Source: Streptomyces sp. 2131.1
Lineage (GTDB): Bacteria; Actinomycetota; Actinomycetes; Streptomycetales; Streptomycetaceae
DNA length: 64,000 bases
Direction of reading: 5' to 3'
Assembly: GCF_900105515.1 (NCBI RefSeq)
Contig: NZ_FNSY01000001.1
Location: forward strand, 2,232,001 to 2,296,000
This document shows, in pieces, positions 16,752 to 25,634 of the stretch. Within the stretch, counting starts at the first letter, position 1. Every line of letters begins with the position of its first letter. The notes beneath the pieces are model-generated. The model ran no database searches and was not told the DNA's origin. It saw only the letters and a program-made list of their open reading frames with translations. Made by a program: the position numbers and the translations under genes.

Positions 16752-17704
16752 TCAGTTGAGCCGACTGTAGAGGGAGCCTTCGCCCGCCTCCGGCGTGACG
16801 GTGACCGCGTCCGAGCCGTCGACGTTCGCGCGGCGCACCGCGGCCCGGCCGCTGTCGGTGATGTCGTCGTCCTCGATCCAGAAGACGCCGTCGTCGGTGC
16901 TCGCGGTCTGGCCGACGCCCATGACGCCGGCGGCGACGGGCATCTGCTTCCTGGCGCCGGTGGCGGCGTCGAAGACCTCGACGCCGAGAACCATGTCGCC
17001 GTTCGCGTTCGGGGCCACCTTGGCGTAGGCGATCTCGCCGTCCCTGATGGAAGCCAGGCCCGACATGTTGTTCGGGCGGCCGTCGTCCACCAGGCCGATC
17101 TTGCCGGTCTTCATGTTGACGTACCGGACGTTCGCCACCCCGAACTGCGGGTTGACGGCGGTGTACCCGACGTAGTCGCCGTCCACGACGAGGCCGGAGA
17201 CGTTGCTGTCGAAGGAGTCGACCACCTTGGCGGGGCCGCCCTTGACGGGGCGCGCCATGATGTTGATGCCGTTTGCGCCGAAGTCGGCCCAGACCACCGT
17301 CTTGCCGTCGGTGGTCGCGTAGACGTTGCAGTCACCGTTGTTGGGGCTCACCAGCTGCGGCCGGCCCTTGCCGGAGGTGTTGTCCAGCCACACCGAGTAC
17401 GGCTCACCGCCCTCTTCGTCGGAGCGGGAGACGGCGTACTTGCCGACGCCGGTGCCGGCGATGTTGACCTCGGGCAGGAGGGTGGCGGTGTCGATGCCGA
17501 GCGCCTTCTCCCAGCCGGGCGTGATCCCATGGGCGCCGAACGAGCGCTTGACGATCTTCAGCTGGGCCTTGGTGGCGCCCAGTTCCTGCGCGGCGGCGAT
17601 GACCGCGGCGCGGCCCTCGGTGAAGCCGTCCAGGGGGGGTCATGTACGCGGAGAGCGCGCGGTAGACGATCTGGTCCGCGAGCTCGGCGCCGAGCGACTC
17701 GCTG
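16752..17704 (-). pseudogene. 3' fragment of a secreted M4 metallopeptidase with a C-terminal beta-propeller-like part
   Basis: The fragment starts mid-gene with ELADQIVYRALSAYMTP, then GFTEGRAAVIAAAQELG, which is the helical C-terminal domain of thermolysin-like (M4) peptidases. A run of seven G at about 17633-17639 shifts the frame between these two pieces. Downstream is a domain of repeated beta-strands (QLVSPNNGDCNVYATTDG, VVWADFGANGI, GLVVDGDYVGYTAV), ending SLYSRLN. The catalytic HExxH half and the signal peptide are gone. The 5' break abuts the HTH fragment on the other strand, so a deletion or rearrangement removed both genes' remaining parts. Confidence 0.7.
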
Positions 17705-17974
17705 CTGAGCAACGCCCTGGTCCCGCTCTTCGAGGCCGTCTGGGAGCGGGCGGTGCCGATCGGTTCGGTCACCAACGGCCAGGTCACGGACGAGGACCGG
17801 GAGTTGCGGACGATGCTCTCCTCGGGCCTGAAGGACGAGGCGATGGCCCGGCGCCTGGAGATCCACGTCCACACGGTCCGCAGACGCATCAGCCGCCTGA
17901 TGCGGGAGCTGAAGGCGGAGACCCGCTTCCAGGCCGGCGTACAGGCGGCGATGCGTGGCTGGCTGACGCGGTGA
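17699..17974 (+). pseudogene. C-terminal fragment of a LuxR/TrmB-like HTH regulator
   Basis: Only about 92 codons remain, preceded in frame by a TAG and with no plausible start. The fragment reads LVPLFEAVWERAVPIG, followed by the LuxR-type helix-turn-helix DEDRELRTMLSSGLKDEA, ARRLEIHVHTVRRRISRLM and the family's ending FQAGVQAAMRGWLTR. The N-terminal sensor or TrmB-like part is missing. It meets the M4 peptidase remnant head to head near 17700. Confidence 0.65.
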
Positions 17975-18007
17975 GCCGCGGGAGGGGCTGCCCCCTCCCG
18001 CGAGGAC

Positions 18008-19462
18008 TCACCTGCCCCGGCGCTCCCGGAGGAAGACGCCCGCGAGTACGGCTCCGGCCAGGACCAATGCCGAGTTGACCAGGACGGCGACGGAAACCCC
18101 GGACAGGACTCCGGCCGGGCCGGTGTCGTCGAGTGCGGTCATCCGGGCGGTGGCGATCGCGCTCATGACCGGGATGCCGAGGGTGATGCCGACCTGCTGG
18201 GTCATCGTGGCGAGACCGGTGGCCAGGCCCTGCTCCTCGTCGGGGAGGCCGGAGGTGGCGGTGACCATGAAGCCGACGATCATCAGCATGTTGCCGATGC
18301 CGCCGACGAACGTGGCGGCCAGCAGGAGCCAGATCCAGGCGCCCGAACTGCCGAGCGCAACCAGCGAGAGCGTGGCCAGCGCCTGGACGACTCCGCCGGC
18401 GACGATGGTCGTCCGGTTGCCGTAGCGGCCGACCGCCCGGCCGCCGAGGGTGCCGCCGATCACGGTGCCGACGCCCAGGACACCGAAGGCCAGACCGGTG
18501 GCGAGCGGCGAGTAGCCGAGGACCTCCTGGAGGTAGAGCGTCAGCAGGAAGACCAGGGAGGTCTCGGTGACGAAGGCGATGAGCCCGGTGATGTTGCCCC
18601 AGATGACGCTGCGGCGCTTGAGGATGTGTACGGGGACGAGCGGGGCGTTCGCGCGCTTCTCGACGAACCGGAAGGCGATGAGCAGGGCGACACCGGCCAG
18701 GAGGGCGGCCAGAGTGGTGGGGGTGGCCCAGCCGGTCGCTCCGGCCTGGGTGAGGCCGTAGACCAGGAGCAGCAGTCCGCCGGTGACGGTCGCGGCGCCG
18801 GGGAGGTCGAGGCGGGGGCGCTCGGCGGGGCGGGAGTCGGCGATGACGGCCGGGGCCAGGGCGACGACGAGGGCGGCGACGGGGACGTTGACGAGGAAGG
18901 CCCATCGCCAGGAGAGCAGGTCGGTGAGGAGCCCGCCGAGGATCGCGCCCGCGGTGAATCCGGCGGACATCAGGGCGCCATTGAGGCCGAGGGCGCGTTC
19001 GCGCAGCGGGCCCTCCTTGAACGCGGTGGTCAGCAGGGCGAGCCCGGCGGGCGTGACGGCGGCGGTGGCCAGGCCCTGGAGGACGCGGGCGGTGAGCAGG
19101 ACCTCCGGCGAGGAGGCGAGGCCGCCGAGCAACGAGGAGAGGCCGAGGACGGCCATGCCCGCGACGAACAGGCGCTTGCGGCCGACGAGGTCCGCGATGC
19201 GGCCGAACAGCAGCGTGAATCCGGCGGCCGTCAGGGCGAACGCGGTGGCGATCCACTGGAGGTCCCGGAGCGCGAAGCCGAGACCCTTCCCGACGACGGG
19301 CAGCGCGACGTTCAGGATCGAGAAGTCCACGGCGATCATGAACTGGGCGCCGAGGAGCAGGGTCAGGACGACCTTCTGGCGCCCGGTCATACGGGCGGAA
19401 GGCGGCGGCGGTACCGGGGCGGTGGGTGCGGGGCGTGACGGGGTACGGCTGGGCGCGGACAT
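18008..19462 (-). CDS. MFS multidrug efflux transporter (DHA2, EmrB/QacA type)
   Basis: A 484-residue protein with about 14 predicted membrane helices, beginning after a proline-rich cytoplasmic N-terminus (to about residue 28). The drug:H+ antiporter-2 motifs are visible: MIAVDFSILNVALPVVGKGL in helix 1, LLFGRIADLVGRKRLFVAG (motif A) and GFTAGAILGGLLTDLLSWRW (motif C) in helix 5. It lies divergent from a TetR regulator, 100 bases apart, the usual layout for a drug-inducible exporter. The substrate is not predictable. Confidence 0.9.
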   Translation of the reverse strand: MSAPSRTPSRPAPTAPVPPPPSARMTGRQKVVLTLLLGAQFMIAVDFSILNVALPVVGKGLGFALRDLQWIATAFALTAAGFTLLFGRIADLVGRKRLFVAGMAVLGLSSLLGGLASSPEVLLTARVLQGLATAAVTPAGLALLTTAFKEGPLRERALGLNGALMSAGFTAGAILGGLLTDLLSWRWAFLVNVPVAALVVALAPAVIADSRPAERPRLDLPGAATVTGGLLLLVYGLTQAGATGWATPTTLAALLAGVALLIAFRFVEKRANAPLVPVHILKRRSVIWGNITGLIAFVTETSLVFLLTLYLQEVLGYSPLATGLAFGVLGVGTVIGGTLGGRAVGRYGNRTTIVAGGVVQALATLSLVALGSSGAWIWLLLAATFVGGIGNMLMIVGFMVTATSGLPDEEQGLATGLATMTQQVGITLGIPVMSAIATARMTALDDTGPAGVLSGVSVAVLVNSALVLAGAVLAGVFLRERRGR

Positions 19463-19488
19463 GGTCGTCCCTCCTCGGACGGAAACTA

Positions 19489-19508
19489 AACGGTTCCGTG
19501 GTTCCGTT
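19489..19508. promoter_or_regulatory. Candidate TetR operator
   Basis: The sequence AACGGTTCCGTGGTTCCGTT lies in the divergent promoter region of the MFS and TetR genes. Its ends AACGG/CCGTT are inverted and inner TTCCG repeats are present. The position just before the MFS start fits autorepression and control of the exporter. Confidence 0.5.
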
Positions 19509-19562
19509 AAGATGGAGTGACCGTAACAGAGGAATGCTCGTTAATGGAACTGGAGAACCGTT

Positions 19563-20174
19563 ATGGCATCCGAGAGCGTGGAACCCGGCACCGTACGGCC
19601 CGGCGGCCGGACCGCCCGCGTGCGGGAGGCCGTGCTGCGCGCGGCGGGGGACGCACTGGCCGAGCACGGCTTCGACCGCCTCGACCTCGCCGACGTGGCG
19701 CGCCGCGCGGAGGTCGGCAAGACGACCGTCTACCGGCGCTGGTCCTCCCCCACGGGTCTGATCGCGGACCTGCTCGACGACATGGCCGAGCAGTCGTCGC
19801 CGCGCGCGCGGACCGGTTCGCTCGACGGCGACCTCAGGGCCAACGCCCATCTGGTGCTCAGGACGCTCACCGATCCCCGGCAGGGCGCGCTGTTCCGGTC
19901 CGTCATCGCGGCGGCGACCTGTGACCCGCGTACGGCACAGGCGCTGCACCGCTTCTACGCGGTCCGCGTCGAGGAGTGGGCCGGCTGTGTCAGCGAGGCC
20001 GTGGAGCGGGGCGAACTCCCGGCGGGGACGGACGCGGACGAGGTCGTCCGCGCCGTCTCGGCGCCGCTCTACTACCGGCTGCTCGCCAGCGGCGGCCCGC
20101 TCGACGAGGCCGCGGCCGACCGGGCCGCCGACGCCGCGGTCCTGGCGGCGAAGGCGGGGGCGTACGTGAAGTGA
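19563..20174 (+). CDS. TetR-family transcriptional repressor
   Basis: A 203-residue protein. Residues 15-65 form the TetR DNA-binding domain (VREAVLRAAGDALAEHGF, then LADVARRAEVGKTTVYRRW). The ligand-binding C-terminal half resembles TetR_C_16/33-type domains, with EEWAGCVSEAVERGELP before the end. It is divergent from the MFS exporter and presumably represses it until a ligand binds. Confidence 0.88.
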   Translation: MASESVEPGTVRPGGRTARVREAVLRAAGDALAEHGFDRLDLADVARRAEVGKTTVYRRWSSPTGLIADLLDDMAEQSSPRARTGSLDGDLRANAHLVLRTLTDPRQGALFRSVIAAATCDPRTAQALHRFYAVRVEEWAGCVSEAVERGELPAGTDADEVVRAVSAPLYYRLLASGGPLDEAAADRAADAAVLAAKAGAYVK

Positions 20175-20196
20175 GGCGGCTCCGGGACCGGCGGCC

Positions 20197-20820
20197 TCAG
20201 CCCGCCAGAAGCGCCCGCAACCGGGCCGCCCACGGGTGGTCAGCCCCTTCGACCAGCGCGAGCGTCTCGGCCAGCCGGGCGCGTCCGTGGTCGTCGAGGA
20301 CGGGCAGCACCGCCTCGAAGTCCTGCTCGTCCTTGGGCCTGCGGGACTTGGACTTGTAGAGGAGCTGGACGTCGGGGGCGAGGTACGGGACGCCCCCCTC
20401 GGAGACGCGGCCCAGCCGCTCCAGCGGGAGGCGGACCCGGGGGTCGCGGCGGAACACCCAGTCCTCGCCGTCGGTGTCGTCCAGCATGAACTGCAGGCGC
20501 CACGGCTCGTCCGCCCCCGGCCGGCACCAGATGTCGTGGACGCCGGCGGGCAGGATCTCGCCGGGACGCCAGGGCCGCAGCGTGCCCGGCGGATCGGCGG
20601 CCCACCACTCCCAGCCGGACAGCACGCGCTGCGCCTCCAGCTGGTCGCGGCGCAGCAGGAGCACGTCGATGTCGGCGTGGTCCCGGAAGGCGCGGCCCAC
20701 CGCCAGCTCGACCGCGTACCCGCCGGCGATCCACCACGGGGCGCGCAGCGGGGCGAGCAGGCGGACGGCCTCGGCGAGCGGCGGCGGGTCCCAGGGGCCC
20801 CAGGGGGTCTCCGTCCGCAT
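20197..20820 (-). CDS. Nucleotidyltransferase of the aminoglycoside 2''-adenylyltransferase-like family
   Basis: A 207-residue protein with WWIAGGYAVELAVGR, then HADIDVLLLRRDQL, which together give the nucleotidyltransferase GG and DxD motifs. LLYKSKSRRPKDEQDF is typical of the same family (Aminoglyc_resit). Members include AadB-like resistance enzymes, but most chromosomal Streptomyces copies are uncharacterised, so resistance should not be assumed. It follows the SDR gene on the same strand after 5 bases and is likely part of the same operon. Confidence 0.75.
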   Translation of the reverse strand: MRTETPWGPWDPPPLAEAVRLLAPLRAPWWIAGGYAVELAVGRAFRDHADIDVLLLRRDQLEAQRVLSGWEWWAADPPGTLRPWRPGEILPAGVHDIWCRPGADEPWRLQFMLDDTDGEDWVFRRDPRVRLPLERLGRVSEGGVPYLAPDVQLLYKSKSRRPKDEQDFEAVLPVLDDHGRARLAETLALVEGADHPWAARLRALLAG

Positions 20821-20825
20821 GGCGG

Positions 20826-21761
20826 TCAGTCCTGTTTCAGGAGGTGGCGGTAGCTGTCGGGGTGGGCGCGCAGATAGCCGGCCAGGTCCATGGCGGGGCG
20901 GCCGGTCAGCGTCGGCACGGCGTCCGAGACGGTGTCCATCTCCCCGGCCGCGATGGCCTCGTACGACGTGACCCAGCCGGCCACCTCCCACTCGGCCGCG
21001 CCGAACCCCGCGCGTGAGGCGTACGCCTCCTCGCGGGTCTCCGGCTCGTAGGTGACGGTGCGTCCGGTGACCCGGCTGAGCTCCTCGGCCGCCTCGGCGA
21101 GGGTGAACGCCTCGGGGCCGGTCAGGTCGTAGGTGCGGCCGTCGTGGGAGGGGCCCGTCGCGTCGGTGTCCGCGAGGAGCACGGCGGTCGCCGCGTCGGC
21201 GATGTCCTCGTGCGCCACGGCCGCCACCCGGCCGTCCCCGGCGGGGCCGCGCAGCACGCCGTCGGCGCCTGTCATGGCGGGGAGCCCGGCGAGATACCAG
21301 CTGTCGCGCAGGAAGGTGTACCGGACGTCTGTGGTCCGGATGTGCGCCTCGGTGTGCCAGTGGTCGCGGGCGAAGGTGAACACGGCGTCGGGGGCGGCGC
21401 CCAGGAAGGAGACGTACACGATCCGTTCGACGCCGGCCGCGACCGCCGCGTCCACCGCCGTGGTGTGCTCGCGGACCCGGTCGGGGCTCTCGTGCGCCGA
21501 GACGAGGAACAGCGTGTGCGCCCCCGCCAGGGCGCGCCGCATGGCCTCGCCGTCGCCGTAGGAGGCGGGCGGAGCGGGGTCGGCGCCGGGGATGCCGGGC
21601 AGCCGGGAGGGGTCGCGGCCGAGCAGCCGGACGGGGACGCCGGCCCGGGCCAGCCGGGCGGCGACCCGGCCGCCGAGCGCGCCGCTCGCACCGGTGACGG
21701 CGGTGACCGGTCCGCCGGGGACGGTCTGGGACGGGGACGCGGGGTCGGTGGTGGGGCTCAC
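20826..21761 (-). CDS. NAD(P)-binding NmrA-like SDR oxidoreductase
   Basis: A 311-residue protein whose GTG overlaps the preceding gene's stop (GTGA). The Rossmann motif is VTGASGALGGRVAARLARAG near residue 20, and RLLGRDPSRLP follows as the NADP-binding strand 2. The mid-region VYVSFLGAAPDAVFTFARDH and LRDSWYLAGLP match the atypical SDR5/NmrA and quinone-oxidoreductase-2-like proteins, which often lack the Tyr-Lys catalytic pair. Function may be redox sensing or quinone reduction. Confidence 0.8.
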   Translation of the reverse strand: MSPTTDPASPSQTVPGGPVTAVTGASGALGGRVAARLARAGVPVRLLGRDPSRLPGIPGADPAPPASYGDGEAMRRALAGAHTLFLVSAHESPDRVREHTTAVDAAVAAGVERIVYVSFLGAAPDAVFTFARDHWHTEAHIRTTDVRYTFLRDSWYLAGLPAMTGADGVLRGPAGDGRVAAVAHEDIADAATAVLLADTDATGPSHDGRTYDLTGPEAFTLAEAAEELSRVTGRTVTYEPETREEAYASRAGFGAAEWEVAGWVTSYEAIAAGEMDTVSDAVPTLTGRPAMDLAGYLRAHPDSYRHLLKQD

Positions 21762-22114
21762 GCGGAGGTGCCTTCCTCGGTCGGCCAGGGGCGCACCTCG
21801 ACGACGGCGTCGACCGGGAGCGGTCCGTAGATGTGCGGGAACTCCTCGCCGCCGGGCGCGGCGGCCTCGTAGCGCACGGGGACGGAGAGCCGGCCGGTGT
21901 CGATGACGAGCACGACGAGGTCCTGGTCGGCGGCTCCGGCCCGGCTCCCGGCGCCGTAGAGCATCTCGGCGACACCGGAGAGCTGGTGGGGCAACGAGCA
22001 GTGGATGAAGCCCTCTTCGTGCAGGGTGCGGCCGCGGGTGGACATCTCGTACGTCCCGATCCCGCGGGCCGCCTCCCAGAGCGGGCCTTCGGTGAGGTGC
22101 AGCAGTTCGGCCAT
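21758..22114 (-). CDS. DUF952 domain protein
   Basis: A 118-residue protein with the DUF952 pattern: LLHLTEGPLWEAA at the start, then EGFIHCSLPHQLSGVAEMLY, LVVLVIDTGRL, and the closing FPHIYGPLPVDAVVEV. The fold is related to ADP-ribosyltransferases/Tpt1-like proteins, but the family's function is unknown. It is the first gene of the three-gene run ending at 20197, separated by 79 bases from the epimerase gene upstream. Confidence 0.85.
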   Translation of the reverse strand: MAELLHLTEGPLWEAARGIGTYEMSTRGRTLHEEGFIHCSLPHQLSGVAEMLYGAGSRAGAADQDLVVLVIDTGRLSVPVRYEAAAPGGEEFPHIYGPLPVDAVVEVRPWPTEEGTSA

Positions 22115-22192
22115 GGGCCGAGGCTAACGCCGTGACGGGCCAGGGGCCGGACCCTGTGGATAACCCCTCGCCGCGTCGGCGCGTCCGGATCC

Positions 22193-23188
22193 TCAGCCCG
22201 CCAGCAGCTTCGCCTCCGTCTCCGGGTCGAGGCCCACGGCGGGGCGGTCGCGGCGCTGAGGCGCCGTACCGCCCAGCTCGCGCAGCCAGGTCCAGGTGTC
22301 GGCGACGGTCTCCTCGGCCGGGCGGCAGCGCAGCCCCGCCGCGTACGCGAGGCTGACGTCGCCCTGGTGCAGGGTGTCGTACAACTCCCCCGGCGGCAGC
22401 CACACCGGCAGGTCGGTCCACGGTTCGACGCCCGCGGCGAGGATCTTCTCCGCGGGGGTCCAGCGCAGTTCGGCGTCGGAACCGGTGGCGCGCACACAGG
22501 CGTCGAGCAGCCCGCCCATGGTGGTGTGCCCCGGCCGGCTGACCAGGTTGTACGGGCCGGACAGCTCGCGTTCCGCCGCGTCGAGCGCCCAGTCGGCGAG
22601 GTCGCGCGCGTCGATGTACTGGATGTCGGTGTCCGGGGTGCCGGGCGCGAGCACCGGGCCGCCGCGCGCGATCCGGTTCAGCCACCAGGGCAGCCGGCCG
22701 ATGTTCTCCCAGGGGCCGAGGATCAGACCGGCCCGGGCGAGCAGGGCCCGGTCCCCGAAGGCGTCCAGCGCGGCCAGTTCGCCGCCGCGCTTGGCCAGTG
22801 CGTACGACTGGTCGTCGCCGGCGTCGGGCGAGGCGCCCGGCACCAGCGGGCCGTCCTCGGTGAGGCCCGCCGGGGCCGGGTAGTCGTAGACGGAACGGCT
22901 GGATATGTAGGTGTAGCGGGCAGCCCGTGTGGAAAGCAGCCGGGCCGCGTCGCGCACCGCGGAGGGTGCGCCGCTCCAGGTGTCCACGACGAGGTCCCAC
23001 GCATGCCCGTCGGCGGCGAGCGCGGCGAGGCCGCCTTCGGCGGTGCGGTCACCGGTGAGCCCGGCCACGCCGGACGGGGGCGCGTGGTGGCCCCGGTGGA
23101 AGACGGTGACCTCCCAGCCGCGGGCGAGAGCCGCCTCGGTGACGGCCCGGCCGACGAACTGCGTACCACCCAGCATCAGAAGCCTCAT
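22193..23188 (-). CDS. NAD-dependent epimerase/reductase family protein
   Basis: A 331-residue extended-SDR-like protein. It starts MRLLMLGGTQFVGRAVTEAA (nucleotide-binding motif), has VTVFHRG for strand 2, and YTYISSRSVYDYP where the catalytic Ser/Tyr region lies. Later SYALAKRGGELAAL gives the YxxxK-like pair, and IQYIDARDLADWAL is typical of the family. Its ATG overlaps the LysR gene stop by 4 bases (ATGA), so it is co-translated with that regulator. The substrate is not known; sugar-nucleotide epimerase or isoflavone-reductase-type reactions are possible. Confidence 0.8.
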   Translation of the reverse strand: MRLLMLGGTQFVGRAVTEAALARGWEVTVFHRGHHAPPSGVAGLTGDRTAEGGLAALAADGHAWDLVVDTWSGAPSAVRDAARLLSTRAARYTYISSRSVYDYPAPAGLTEDGPLVPGASPDAGDDQSYALAKRGGELAALDAFGDRALLARAGLILGPWENIGRLPWWLNRIARGGPVLAPGTPDTDIQYIDARDLADWALDAAERELSGPYNLVSRPGHTTMGGLLDACVRATGSDAELRWTPAEKILAAGVEPWTDLPVWLPPGELYDTLHQGDVSLAYAAGLRCRPAEETVADTWTWLRELGGTAPQRRDRPAVGLDPETEAKLLAG

Positions 23189-24228
23189 GACAGTGACTCT
23201 GCCCTGGGGCGCGGCGGAGGGAAACAATCCACGCTCTCGGCTGAATCGGCCGGAACCGGGAACTCCTGGGGCGGTGCGCCGGGGGCCGGGAGGGCGAGCG
23301 GGCTGCGGTGGCGCAGCAGCCACTGGTGGTATCCGGCCACCCCCCGGGCCGCCTCCCGGTAGGCGGCCTCCAGTTCCCCGTAGACCGCCGACATGTCCGC
23401 GCCGGGCCGGGAGACCAGGAGCAGCCGGACGGCGAGGGGGTCGTCGCGCAGCGGGCGGATGGCCATGTCGTCGCGGGGGCCGGAGGTGGGCTGGCAGGGC
23501 GCGACCGCCTCGCCGAGGACGACGAGGGAGGCGGCGGTGAGGTAGTCGCCGTGCAGCACGGCGGGGGCCACGCCGGCCTCGGCGAACACCCGCCGCAGTC
23601 CGTCCCATTCGCCGTCCACCGTCGGGTCGACCATCCACCGGTCGGCGGCCAGGTCCGCGAGGTCGACGACGGGCAGCGCGGCGGCCGGGTGGTCGCGGGC
23701 CAGGGAGATGAACTGGGGTTCGCGGTCCACGAGGACTCGCTGCTCCAGCCCCTCCGGGACGGCGAGCGGGCAGCCCTCCACTTCGTGCACGAAGGCGACG
23801 TCGAGCCGGCCCGCGTCGACGGCGCGGAGCAGGGCGTGGGCGGAGACGTCCACCCGCAGCGAGATGTCCGTCCCCGGCAGCCTGAGCCGCAGGCGGCGCA
23901 GCCAGCCGCCGATGACGCGGCTCGCGGTGCAGCCGATGCGCAGCCGGGGCCCCTCGGCGGCCGCGGCCTCCGCTTTCGCGTCGCTGACCAGGGCGCTCAT
24001 GCCGTCGACGAGGGGGCGGGCGCGGCTGAGGACGGCCCGGCCGAGGAGGGTGGGGCGGCATCCGGTGCGTCCGCGGCTGAACAGTTCGGCGCCGAGCGCG
24101 TTCTCGATGCGGCGCAGCTGGGTGGTGAGCGCGGGCTGGCTCACGCCGAGGGTGCGGGCCGCCCGGTGCAGGCTCCCGGCGTCGGCGATGGCGCACAGCG
24201 CCCTGAGGTGTCTCACCTCAAGCTCCAT
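23185..24228 (-). CDS. LysR-family regulator of snapalysin (SnpR/MprR type)
   Basis: A 347-residue LysR regulator. The N-terminal helix-turn-helix is in LRALCAIADAGSLHRAARTL and GVSQPALTTQLRRIENALG. The effector-binding domain follows, and the C-terminal 60 residues form a family-typical extension (YREAARGVAGYHQWLLRH). It is divergent from the snapalysin gene, as snpR is from snpA in other Streptomyces, where it activates protease expression. Its stop overlaps the epimerase start, so the epimerase gene may be co-expressed. Confidence 0.88.
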   Translation of the reverse strand: MELEVRHLRALCAIADAGSLHRAARTLGVSQPALTTQLRRIENALGAELFSRGRTGCRPTLLGRAVLSRARPLVDGMSALVSDAKAEAAAAEGPRLRIGCTASRVIGGWLRRLRLRLPGTDISLRVDVSAHALLRAVDAGRLDVAFVHEVEGCPLAVPEGLEQRVLVDREPQFISLARDHPAAALPVVDLADLAADRWMVDPTVDGEWDGLRRVFAEAGVAPAVLHGDYLTAASLVVLGEAVAPCQPTSGPRDDMAIRPLRDDPLAVRLLLVSRPGADMSAVYGELEAAYREAARGVAGYHQWLLRHRSPLALPAPGAPPQEFPVPADSAESVDCFPPPRPRAESLS

Positions 24229-24350
24229 GCTGCCGAGGTTAGGGCGGCCCGCCCGGCCGCACCATGGGCCGTAACCCTGCCAAAGGCGGGCGATTCAGCG
24301 GGCGTTGGGCATGCGGACCGCGGGAGTGCACGGGATGTACACGCGGGAGC

Positions 24351-24367
24351 GATAGGGCCGCGTTATC
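24351..24367. promoter_or_regulatory. Candidate LysR box (T-N11-A) between snpR-like gene and snpA
   Basis: GATAGGGCCGCGTTATC has inverted ends GATA/TATC and fits the T-N11-A LysR consensus exactly. It lies 119 bases before the snapalysin ATG and 123 after the regulator start, placed to serve both promoters. Confidence 0.55.
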
Positions 24368-24485
24368 ACCGGCTGACATCATCCGCGCGGGCTCCGCTTC
24401 CCCGACACTCGCTGCGTACCTCCCCCGTCCGAGTCCGATCATCGGACGGGTTCCTCTGACAGGTGACTGGTAGGAGACCCCCCAC

Positions 24486-25145
24486 ATGAGACACCCCAGG
24501 ACCGTGATGTCGGCCGTGCTCGGACTCGGCCTCTCGCTCGCCGCCGCGCTCGGCACCGCCCCCGCGATCGCCGCTCCCGAGGCCGCCGCACCGGCCCCGC
24601 ACCAGGCGTACACCGCAGATTCCGCTTCGCACGAGAGCGCCGCCGCCAACAAGGCGTTCTTCGAGGCGGTCGTGAAGTCGGTGGCCGAGAAGCGGGCCGC
24701 CAACCCGGGCCTCCGGGCGGTGACCATCGTGTACAACGCCGCCAACGCCCCGAGCTTCCGCACCCAGATAGCCAACAGCGCGTCCATCTGGAACAGCTCG
24801 GTCTCCAACGTCCGGCTCCAGGAGGGCTCGAACGCCGACTTCACGTACTACGAGGGCAACGACTCCCGCGGTTCGTACGCGAGCACCGACGGGCACGGCA
24901 GGGGCTACGTCTTCCTGGACTACGCGCAGAACCGGCAGTACAACTCGACCCGGGTCACCGCCCACGAGACCGGGCACGTCCTGGGCCTGCCGGACCACTA
25001 CTCGGGTCCGTGCAGCGAGCTGATGTCGGGCGGCGGTCCCGGCACGTCCTGCACCAACCCGTACCCGAACGCCAGTGAGCGCAACCAGGTGAACTACCTG
25101 TGGCAGTACGGCTTCGCGGCCGCGCTGACCCACGCCGGTTCCTGA
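24486..25145 (+). CDS. snpA: Snapalysin, secreted small neutral metalloprotease (M7)
   Basis: A 219-residue secreted protease. Residues 1-30 form a signal peptide ending in AIAA, followed by a short propeptide. The zinc site is H160-E161-x-x-H164 with D170 as third ligand ([13 protein letters not shown]), the metzincin-like pattern unique to M7 snapalysins. C176 and C189 can form the family disulphide. It is monocistronic, ending in the strong terminator at 25167-25193, and is divergent from its LysR activator. The product cleaves casein-like proteins outside the cell, preferring aromatic residues. Confidence 0.93.
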   Translation: MRHPRTVMSAVLGLGLSLAAALGTAPAIAAPEAAAPAPHQAYTADSASHESAAANKAFFEAVVKSVAEKRAANPGLRAVTIVYNAANAPSFRTQIANSASIWNSSVSNVRLQEGSNADFTYYEGNDSRGSYASTDGHGRGYVFLDYAQNRQYNSTRVTAHETGHVLGLPDHYSGPCSELMSGGGPGTSCTNPYPNASERNQVNYLWQYGFAAALTHAGS

Positions 25146-25166
25146 CCGGCACCGCTCGAAGCGGCG

Positions 25167-25193
25167 GGCCGCCCCGCAGGACGGGGCGGCCCT
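25167..25193 (+). terminator. Intrinsic terminator after snpA
   Basis: GGGCCGCCCCG and its exact complement flank a five-base loop 21 bases after the snpA stop, followed by TTCGCC. Confidence 0.8.
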
Positions 25194-25272
25194 TCGCCGT
25201 ATGCGGTACGCGCGTCGCCGGTCGGCGCCCCATGCGGCACGCACGCCTCAGCCGGCGCGGGTACGCACGCCC

Positions 25273-25632
25273 TCAGCCGGCGCCGTATTCGGTACGCACC
25301 AGGGCCAGCAGTTCGTCGCTCGTCAGGCCCAGCCCCCGGGCCTCGCCGACCGTCTCGCGGATCCGTTCGAGGAGGCGGGCGCGGTGCGGAGAGGCGCCGT
25401 CGGCGATGGCGGCGCCCCGGCCCCGGCGCAGTTCGATCAGGCCCTCCTCGCGCAGCCGCTGGTAACCGCGCAGCACCGTGTGCACGTTGACGCCGAGGGA
25501 TTCGGCCAGGACCCGGGCGGCGGGCAGCCGTTCGCCGGGGGCCGCCGCGCCGTCGGCCACGGCCCGGCGCACACAGGCCGCGATCTGGTCGCCGAGCGGC
25601 ACGGTGGAGGTCGGGTCGACCCGGAAGAGCAT
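25273..25632 (-). CDS. GntR-family regulator, YtrA subfamily
   Basis: A 119-residue regulator. Residues 10-75 are the winged helix: VPLGDQIAACVRRAVADG, LPAARVLAESLGVNVHTV and RLREEGLIELRRGRGAAI. The short C-terminal tail without a large ligand domain marks the YtrA subfamily, which usually controls membrane-transport genes next door. It starts 2 bases after the stop of the DUF1648 membrane gene, so both are on one transcript and probably under its own control through the palindrome at 26624-26658. Confidence 0.88.
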   Translation of the reverse strand: MLFRVDPTSTVPLGDQIAACVRRAVADGAAAPGERLPAARVLAESLGVNVHTVLRGYQRLREEGLIELRRGRGAAIADGASPHRARLLERIRETVGEARGLGLTSDELLALVRTEYGAG

Positions 25633-25634
25633 GG

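Noticed and set aside
17889..19949. 686-codon minus-strand frame across the MFS and TetR genes
   Set aside because: It is arginine/proline-rich noise from high GC; the MFS and TetR proteins in other frames are well supported.
20197..20820. Calling the nucleotidyltransferase an antibiotic-resistance gene
   Set aside because: The motifs fit the family, but the chromosomal operon context gives no evidence for aminoglycoside modification.
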